Shown: one piece after another, positions 5,326-8,676 of the stretch
How positions within the stretch are numbered: position 1 is the first letter of the stretch
Layout: each line of letters begins with the position of its first letter
Source of the DNA: an uncultured bacterium
GTDB lineage: Bacteria; Patescibacteriota; Minisyncoccia; Phycocordibacterales; UBA9973
Direction of reading: 5' to 3'
NCBI GenBank assembly: GCA_903821415.1
Contig: CAIJLF010000014.1
Coordinates: 1 to 8,676, forward strand
DNA: 8,676 nt
Translations under genes and position numbers: made by a program
Notes under the pieces: generated by a model
What the model was told of the DNA's origin: nothing
Database searches by the model: none
The model's input: only the letters and a program-made list of their open reading frames with translations

Positions 5326-5727
5326 ATGAAAAACTTTGAAGAAAAAATTCCAGAAACACTAAAAAAAGTGTTTGATGAATTAACCGCAAAATCAATCAAA
5401 TTTTACGATTGCTATGGTTATAAAACAGCAGAAATCGAAGTTGCTGGAGTAAAAATCGGTATCGGCATAAACTCTAATCACTCTTCAATTAAGATTTTTG
5501 GTGTCAAATCTCGTAGCAATAGCGATAATGACCGTAAATTTTACCAGTCGTTTAGTATTGGAACCTTGGACGGTTCACGAAATTCTCCTTATTGGAACGT
5601 TGAATTGGCTCGAGGTATGCTTTTTGAGAGGGATTTTTTATTAATTTCTCAACATTTCTGTGCGGCAGGTGAAATTATTAAAATGATAGAAATAATTTCT
5701 GAAGAAATATTTATCGAACAAGGGTAA
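5326..5727 (+). CDS. hypothetical protein (133 aa)
   Basis: 133 residues, unrecognised. It opens with a probable helix (MKNFEEKIPETLKKVFDELTAKS). A beta-rich middle follows (AEIEVAGVKIGIGIN, SIKIFGVKS, KFYQSFSIGTLDG), and the C-terminus is helical (AAGEIIKMIEIISEEIF). The layout suggests a small soluble alpha/beta protein, with no catalytic motif that I can name. The ATG at 5326 is preceded by an A-rich stretch (AAACCCAAAAA). It is the last of three genes read from the promoter at 4766 and is followed 26 nt after its stop by a terminator-like hairpin. Confidence 0.65.
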   Translation: MKNFEEKIPETLKKVFDELTAKSIKFYDCYGYKTAEIEVAGVKIGIGINSNHSSIKIFGVKSRSNSDNDRKFYQSFSIGTLDGSRNSPYWNVELARGMLFERDFLLISQHFCAAGEIIKMIEIISEEIFIEQG

Positions 5728-5753
5728 GAGTAATTCTTAATTTACTCAAAATC

Positions 5754-5780
5754 AGAGCCGGTGACGTAGTCGCCGGCTCT
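5754..5780 (+). terminator. probable terminator after the 133-aa protein gene
   Basis: AGAGCCGGTGAC (5754-5765) pairs with GTCGCCGGCTCT (5769-5780), a 12-bp GC-rich stem with one T-G wobble and a GTA loop. The tail ATTTAGTTTA is only moderately T-rich. The position between a gene end and the next promoter fits a terminator. Confidence 0.75.
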
Positions 5781-5808
5781 ATTTAGTTTAGCCATATTTA
5801 TATTAGCT

Positions 5809-5836
5809 ACTAAAAACTAGTTACTAATCACTAATT
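5809..5836 (+). repeat. four ACTA heptads upstream of the rpsN promoter
   Basis: ACTA occurs at 5809, 5816, 5823 and 5830, exactly 7 bp apart, ending just before the -35 box at 5839. The intervening bases are AAA, GTT, ATC and ATT. It could be an upstream promoter element or a protein-binding array; with such a short unit, chance is not excluded. Confidence 0.45.
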
Positions 5837-5838
5837 AT

Positions 5839-5867
5839 TTGACATACCCTCATTCATTTGCTAGTAT
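5839..5867 (+). promoter_or_regulatory. promoter of the rpsN-rplO operon
   Basis: Consensus TTGACA (5839-5844), a 17-nt spacer, TAGTAT (5862-5867) with extended -10 TGC (5859-5861). It is nearly the same promoter as the one before rpsS: TTGACAT is identical, as is the block TTCATTTGCTAGTATAA (5853-5869). Transcription should start near 5874. Confidence 0.87.
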
Positions 5868-5875
5868 AAGCCTAC

Positions 5876-5981
5876 GTGAGTTTTAGATCCGTTTGTCTCC
5901 TTGAGTAGTTCGGTCGACCGAAATATTTAAGAAAATAAACGAGATATCACCTCACCATTAGCTAGCTTCTAGATGCTAGCT
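5876..5981 (+). promoter_or_regulatory. structured 5' leader of the rpsN operon
   Basis: The roughly 120-nt leader can form nested helices. GTGAG (5876-5880) pairs with CTCAC (5951-5955). ATCCGTTT (5887-5894) pairs with AAACG and GAT (5937-5941, 5943-5945) around one bulged A. A terminal hairpin TTCGG-TCGA-CCGAA lies at 5909-5922. A separate 7-bp hairpin, AGCTAGC with GCTAGCT (5960-5981), ends 15 nt before the rpsN ATG. The pairings are visible; control by a ribosomal protein or another ligand is inference. Confidence 0.5.
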
Positions 5982-5996
5982 CGTAATTAATAATAT

Positions 5997-6182
5997 ATGG
6001 CAAAAACATCAGTAACAGCAAGACATTTAAAAAAGTCAAAATTTAGTACACGAGAAACAAATCGTTGTTTTCGTTGTTCACGTGGTCACGCTTATATGAG
6101 AGACTTCGGTCTTTGTCGTATTTGCTTCCGTGAGCTCGCAAATGAAGGTATGCTTCCTGGGGTTCGCAAATCAAGTTGGTAA
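5997..6182 (+). CDS. rpsN: 30S ribosomal protein S14, zinc-binding type (uS14)
   Basis: Small-subunit head protein, late in assembly. The 61-residue length and two CxxC pairs (C24-C27 and C40-C43) define the short zinc-binding form; the C-terminus LPGVRKSSW is diagnostic. The N-terminus is unusual in composition ([20 protein letters not shown]), but the zinc ribbon and following helix are normal. The start is ATAATAT-ATG. It is the first gene of the second operon, after a structured leader, instead of following rplE directly. A large perfect hairpin separates it from rpsH. Confidence 0.96.
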   Translation: MAKTSVTARHLKKSKFSTRETNRCFRCSRGHAYMRDFGLCRICFRELANEGMLPGVRKSSW

Positions 6183-6188
6183 AAATAA

Positions 6189-6236
6189 GTACCCTAGGCC
6201 TTGCCTTGGGAATCCTAAAGGCAAGGCCTAGGGTGC
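6189..6236 (+). repeat. 15-bp perfect inverted repeat between rpsN and rpsH
   Basis: ACCCTAGGCCTTGCC (6191-6205) is perfectly complementary to GGCAAGGCCTAGGGT (6220-6234). The stem is extended outward by a T-G and a G-C pair, and inward by a small GG-AAT-CC cap. It is much more GC-rich than its surroundings. The 3' side is GCAATAATTTAAAA with no T run, so it is not a standard terminator. It ends 18 nt before the rpsH ATG. It could be an RNA processing site, a translational control element for the downstream genes, an attenuator, or a dispersed palindromic repeat. Confidence 0.85.
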
Positions 6237-6254
6237 AATAATTTAAAAAATATT

Positions 6255-6641
6255 ATGGATCAAATAGCAAACATGGTGAATATGATAAAGAACGCAGGAC
6301 GTGCTGAGCACGAGTCTGTAACTGTGTCATTTTCCAAAATCAAACAAGCAATAGCAGACTGTCTATTAAAAGAAGGTTATATTTCTTCTGTTTCAAAAAA
6401 GACGAAGAAAGGATTCCCTGTACTTGAATTAGGTATAGTCTATGTAGATGGTACTCCAAAAGTAACCGGAGCAGAACGTGTTTCAAAGTCTTCATGCCGA
6501 GTTTATAAAGGAGTTAAAGATATTCGTTATAATAAAGGTGGTTCAGTTTTGACTGTTTATTCAACACCAAAAGGTATTTTGACAGATAAAGAAGCACGTA
6601 AAGAAATGGTCGGAGGAGAAGTATTGTTTAAAATGTGGTAA
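6255..6641 (+). CDS. rpsH: 30S ribosomal protein S8 (uS8)
   Basis: Primary 16S rRNA-binding protein of the central domain; in E. coli it also represses the spc operon by binding its own mRNA. DQIANMVNMIKNAGRAEHESV at the start and the C-terminal segment STPKGILTDKEARKEMVGGEVLFKMW are typical. The length of 128 residues is normal. The usual GGEVLCxVW ending has Phe in place of Cys. The start at 6255 is in an AAAAATATT-ATG context and lies 18 nt after the large inverted repeat. rplF begins 13 nt after the last base of its stop. Confidence 0.96.
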   Translation: MDQIANMVNMIKNAGRAEHESVTVSFSKIKQAIADCLLKEGYISSVSKKTKKGFPVLELGIVYVDGTPKVTGAERVSKSSCRVYKGVKDIRYNKGGSVLTVYSTPKGILTDKEARKEMVGGEVLFKMW

Positions 6642-6654
6642 TTAAAATAAATAT

Positions 6655-7191
6655 ATGTCACGTATAGGAAAACAAACAGTTATAGTTCCCGCAGGTACAG
6701 AAGTAAGTCTTTCTGGATCAACTCTTTCAGTTAAGGGTCCAAAAGGTTCACTAGTTCGTAATTTCCCAGGACCTGTCACTATCCATATAAATGGTAGTGA
6801 GATTACTTTTACTCCCAATAAAGAGGGTGATCGTTCAGTCAATGCACTTTGGGGTACATATGCTTCACATGTGAAGAATATGGTTATCGGAGTTACTGAA
6901 GCTTATACAAAGAAGCTTATCTTAGAAGGAGTTGGATTCAAGTCAGAAGTAGCAGGTAAAATGCTAAATCTTGCTCTTGGTTTCTCCCACCCTGTAAAAG
7001 TAGAAATACCAGAAGGCCTTATTGTAACAGCAGAGAAGAATAACATAACAATCACAGGTATCGATAAAGAGCTTGTAGGTTCATTTACCGCATCAGTCAG
7101 AGCAATGAAAAAGCCAGAGCCTTATAAGGGTAAAGGTTTCCGTTATAATGATGAAGTTATTCGTCGTAAGCAAGGCAAGAAAGCTGCTTAA
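6655..7191 (+). CDS. rplF: 50S ribosomal protein L6 (uL6)
   Basis: Large-subunit protein near the sarcin-ricin loop and factor-binding site. It has two similar domains and ends with the family signature PEPYKGKGFRYNDEVIRRKQGKKAA (signature at 154-164). The N-terminus MSRIGKQTVIVPAGTEVSLSG is canonical and fixes the start at 6655. The length of 178 residues matches the family. The ATG context is AAATAAATAT-ATG. rplR follows 21 nt downstream, the longest gap after the rpsN-rpsH one in this operon, with no hairpin of note in it. Confidence 0.97.
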   Translation: MSRIGKQTVIVPAGTEVSLSGSTLSVKGPKGSLVRNFPGPVTIHINGSEITFTPNKEGDRSVNALWGTYASHVKNMVIGVTEAYTKKLILEGVGFKSEVAGKMLNLALGFSHPVKVEIPEGLIVTAEKNNITITGIDKELVGSFTASVRAMKKPEPYKGKGFRYNDEVIRRKQGKKAA

Positions 7192-7212
7192 TCTAATTAA
7201 GAATTAAAATAT

Positions 7213-7554
7213 ATGAATAAAAAATTAGAAAAAAGATTAAGATTAAAGAAAAAGATTCGTACAAAGATATTTGGTACTTCAGAATGTCCACGTCTTTCAG
7301 TTTTCCGCTCAAACAATTATATCTACGCTCAAATGATAGATGACTCCAAGAGTATCACTGTTGCTTCTGCTTCAGATATGGATGTAAAGACAGGAACAAA
7401 GACAGAGCGTTCAGTTCTAACTGGTACAAATATCACTAAAGCATCAAATGCAAAAGGTATTAAATCTTGTGTTTTTGATCGTAATGGATTTAAATATACA
7501 GGTCGCATTAAGGCACTTGCAGATAGTGCAAGAGCTTCAGGACTAAAGTTTTAA
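7213..7554 (+). CDS. rplR: 50S ribosomal protein L18 (uL18), shortened helix
   Basis: 5S rRNA-binding protein of the central protuberance. CPRLSVFRSNNYIYAQMIDD and the C-terminal VFDRNGFKYTGRIKALADSARASGLKF are clear family matches. The length is 113 residues. Between IYAQ and FDR it is six residues shorter than E. coli L18: the segment corresponding to the AAxxVGxxxAxxAxxxGI helix is reduced to TGTNITKASNAKGI. The reading frame is clean, so this is a real deletion and not an obvious frameshift. The start context is TTAAAATAT-ATG. It lies in the normal order between rplF and rpsE. Confidence 0.96.
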   Translation: MNKKLEKRLRLKKKIRTKIFGTSECPRLSVFRSNNYIYAQMIDDSKSITVASASDMDVKTGTKTERSVLTGTNITKASNAKGIKSCVFDRNGFKYTGRIKALADSARASGLKF

Positions 7555-7563
7555 TATAAATAT

Positions 7564-8226
7564 ATGGATACAACAAAACCAAAACAATATACACCAAGTA
7601 GTGGAGCTCCTCGCGGAAATACTGGAGGTGGCTATCGTGGAAATAACAACAATAATAAACGTGAAGGAGGCGATAGAAAGCCAAGAACTTTCTTCGAAAA
7701 ACCAAAACCAGAATTTGACCAGAAGATGGTTTCTATAAGAAGAGTTACTCGTGTTGTTGCTGGAGGACGCCGTATGACATTTGCAGTTGCACTTGCTATA
7801 GGAGATAAGAAAGGTTCAATCGGTCTCGGTACTGGAAAAGGAGGAGATACAGCAATGGCAATAGCAAAAGCACTTCGCCAAGCAAAGAAGAACATGTTTC
7901 GGATCAAGACTACTAAGGACATGTCTATCACTCACGAAGTTTCATCAAAGTTTTCAAGTTCAAAACTTACTATGATGCCAAACAGAGGGAAGGGGTTGGT
8001 AGCAGGAAGTACAGTTCGCGATATGCTTATACTAGCAGGACTTAAGAATATCACAGCAAAGCTTCATTCAGGTAGTAAGAATAAGTTAAACAATGCTCGT
8101 GTCGCTTATAAGACTCTATATATGCTAAAGGCAAGTAATGCACTTCCAAAAGTAGCAGCTTTCATAGCAGAGCAAGAAGTTGAAGCGAAAGTTGAGAGTA
8201 AAGAATCAGCAGTAGAAGTTAAATAA
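7564..8226 (+). CDS. rpsE: 30S ribosomal protein S5 (uS5) with Gly/Asn-rich N-terminal extension
   Basis: Small-subunit protein at the mRNA entry site, important for decoding accuracy. The core starts near residue 50 (EFDQKMVSIRRVTRVVAGGRRM) and contains GLGTGKGGDTAMAIAKALRQAKKNM and GLVAGSTVRDMLILAGLKNI, the two S5 landmarks. At 220 residues it exceeds the usual 165 or so. The first 50 residues are low-complexity and basic (GGGYRG followed by five Asn), and the last 20 are Glu/Lys/Val-rich. The C-terminal domain is diverged: the usual GTGVIAGG is GKGLVAGS. The start context is TATAAATAT-ATG. rplO begins 10 nt after the last base of its stop, leaving no space for rpmD (L30). Confidence 0.96.
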   Translation: MDTTKPKQYTPSSGAPRGNTGGGYRGNNNNNKREGGDRKPRTFFEKPKPEFDQKMVSIRRVTRVVAGGRRMTFAVALAIGDKKGSIGLGTGKGGDTAMAIAKALRQAKKNMFRIKTTKDMSITHEVSSKFSSSKLTMMPNRGKGLVAGSTVRDMLILAGLKNITAKLHSGSKNKLNNARVAYKTLYMLKASNALPKVAAFIAEQEVEAKVESKESAVEVK

Positions 8227-8235
8227 TAAAATTTT

Positions 8236-8664
8236 ATGGAATTACATACATTAAAAAGAGAACATCCAAATAAAAAAGCAAGACTAGTAGGCCGTGGAGG
8301 TACACGTGGTAAGACTTCAGGACGTGGAGGAAAGGGGCAGACAGCTCGTGCTGGTAACAAGCGTCGTCCACAAATGCGTGATATAATCAAAAAGATTCCA
8401 AAGCTTCGTGGTTACCGTTTTGCATCTTTCGATATAAAGCCATCACCGATAAACGTAGGAGCATTAAACGTATTCGCTGCAGGATCAATCATAAGTCCAG
8501 AGACATTATTTGCAAAGAATCTAGTACGAAGAGTAGGAGGCAAACTTCCAACAGTCAAGATACTAGGTAACGGTGAAATAACAGTAAAAGTAGTAGTTGA
8601 GAATTGTATTTTATCTAAGACAGCAAAAGAAAAAATTGAGAAAATTGGTGGAACTATAAAATAA
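8236..8664 (+). CDS. rplO: 50S ribosomal protein L15 (uL15)
   Basis: Late-assembling large-subunit protein. The Gly/Arg-rich N-terminal extension GRGGTRGKTSGRGGKGQTAR (19-38), which threads into 23S rRNA, is diagnostic. The C-terminal globular part follows (INVGALNVFAAGSIISPETL, then VKILGNGEITVKVVVENC). The length of 142 residues is normal. The ATG at 8236 has the TTTT-ATG context used by rplP, rplX and rplE. It directly follows rpsE, with L30 missing, and a further start codon appears 4 nt after its stop. Confidence 0.96.
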   Translation: MELHTLKREHPNKKARLVGRGGTRGKTSGRGGKGQTARAGNKRRPQMRDIIKKIPKLRGYRFASFDIKPSPINVGALNVFAAGSIISPETLFAKNLVRRVGGKLPTVKILGNGEITVKVVVENCILSKTAKEKIEKIGGTIK

Positions 8665-8667
8665 AAA

Positions 8668-8676
8668 ATGGAAACC
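8668..8676 (+). CDS. start of a downstream gene, probably secY (cut by window end)
   Basis: ATG GAA ACC begins 4 nt after the last base of the rplO stop, and only three codons are visible. In most bacteria secY, the core subunit of the Sec translocon, follows rplO, and the tight spacing agrees with a continuing operon. The identity rests on gene order only. Confidence 0.35.

Noticed and set aside
5876..5908. A GTG-started 10-codon leader peptide in the rpsN leader, ending right before the TTCGGTCGACCGAA hairpin
   Set aside because: It has no run of a regulatory amino acid and no start signal like the other genes. The placement is intriguing but unsupported.
6189..6236. The rpsN-rpsH hairpin as an intrinsic terminator
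   Set aside because: It is followed by GCAATAATTT rather than a T run, and rpsH has no promoter of its own that I can see.
1..8676. Alternative genetic code with TGA read as glycine, known in some Patescibacteria
   Set aside because: All recognised ribosomal proteins read at full expected length with no in-frame TGA, and all end in TAA.
1..8676. tRNA or rRNA genes, CRISPR arrays, insertion sequences
   Set aside because: The gene-free gaps hold only promoters, leaders, terminators and the repeats listed. No cloverleaf, spaced direct-repeat array or transposase frame was seen.

Overview
The window is a ribosomal-protein locus (the S10/spc region) of an AT-rich bacterium. It is most consistent with the Candidate Phyla Radiation (Patescibacteria), possibly a Parcubacteria-like lineage. 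The signs are that rpmD (L30) is absent between rpsE and rplO, rpmC (L29) is absent between rplP and rpsQ, every ribosomal-protein gene ends in TAA, start codons have no Shine-Dalgarno sequence, and many proteins are shortened or carry lineage-type tails. The phylum is inferred from gene content and style, not from a tree.

Layout: (1) 1-462 is the 3' part of an unrecognised gene, closed by a strong terminator. (2) A sigma70-type promoter (518-546) drives an eight-gene operon rpsS-rplV-rpsC-rplP-rpsQ-rplN-rplX-rplE (584-3890), closed by a terminator at 3898-3925. (3) About 2 kb (3930-5790) of small unrecognised genes lies where rpsN normally follows rplE. It is organised as three units: a 52-aa acidic protein, a 141-aa protein resembling a degenerate receiver domain, and a three-gene unit with a long hairpin-containing leader. 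Each unit ends in a hairpin terminator. Two have clear promoters and the third has a weak one. (4) A second ribosomal promoter (5839-5867) opens the second half, rpsN-rpsH-rplF-rplR-rpsE-rplO (5997-8664), which runs on at 8668 into a gene cut by the window edge, probably secY.

The canonical cluster is therefore broken twice: before rpsS, where rplB would be expected, and between rplE and rpsN. Both restart points carry nearly the same promoter, sharing the 17-nt block TTCATTTGCTAGTATAA and an identical TTGACAT. This would allow the two halves to be expressed together. The second half also has a structured leader of about 120 nt and a perfect 15-bp hairpin between rpsN and rpsH. Both are candidates for control by a ribosomal protein.

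A second theme is translation initiation. Almost every start is preceded by ATAT or TTTT directly against the ATG, inside an A/T-only stretch, and none has a GGAGG-like element. No tRNA, rRNA, CRISPR array or transposase was found.
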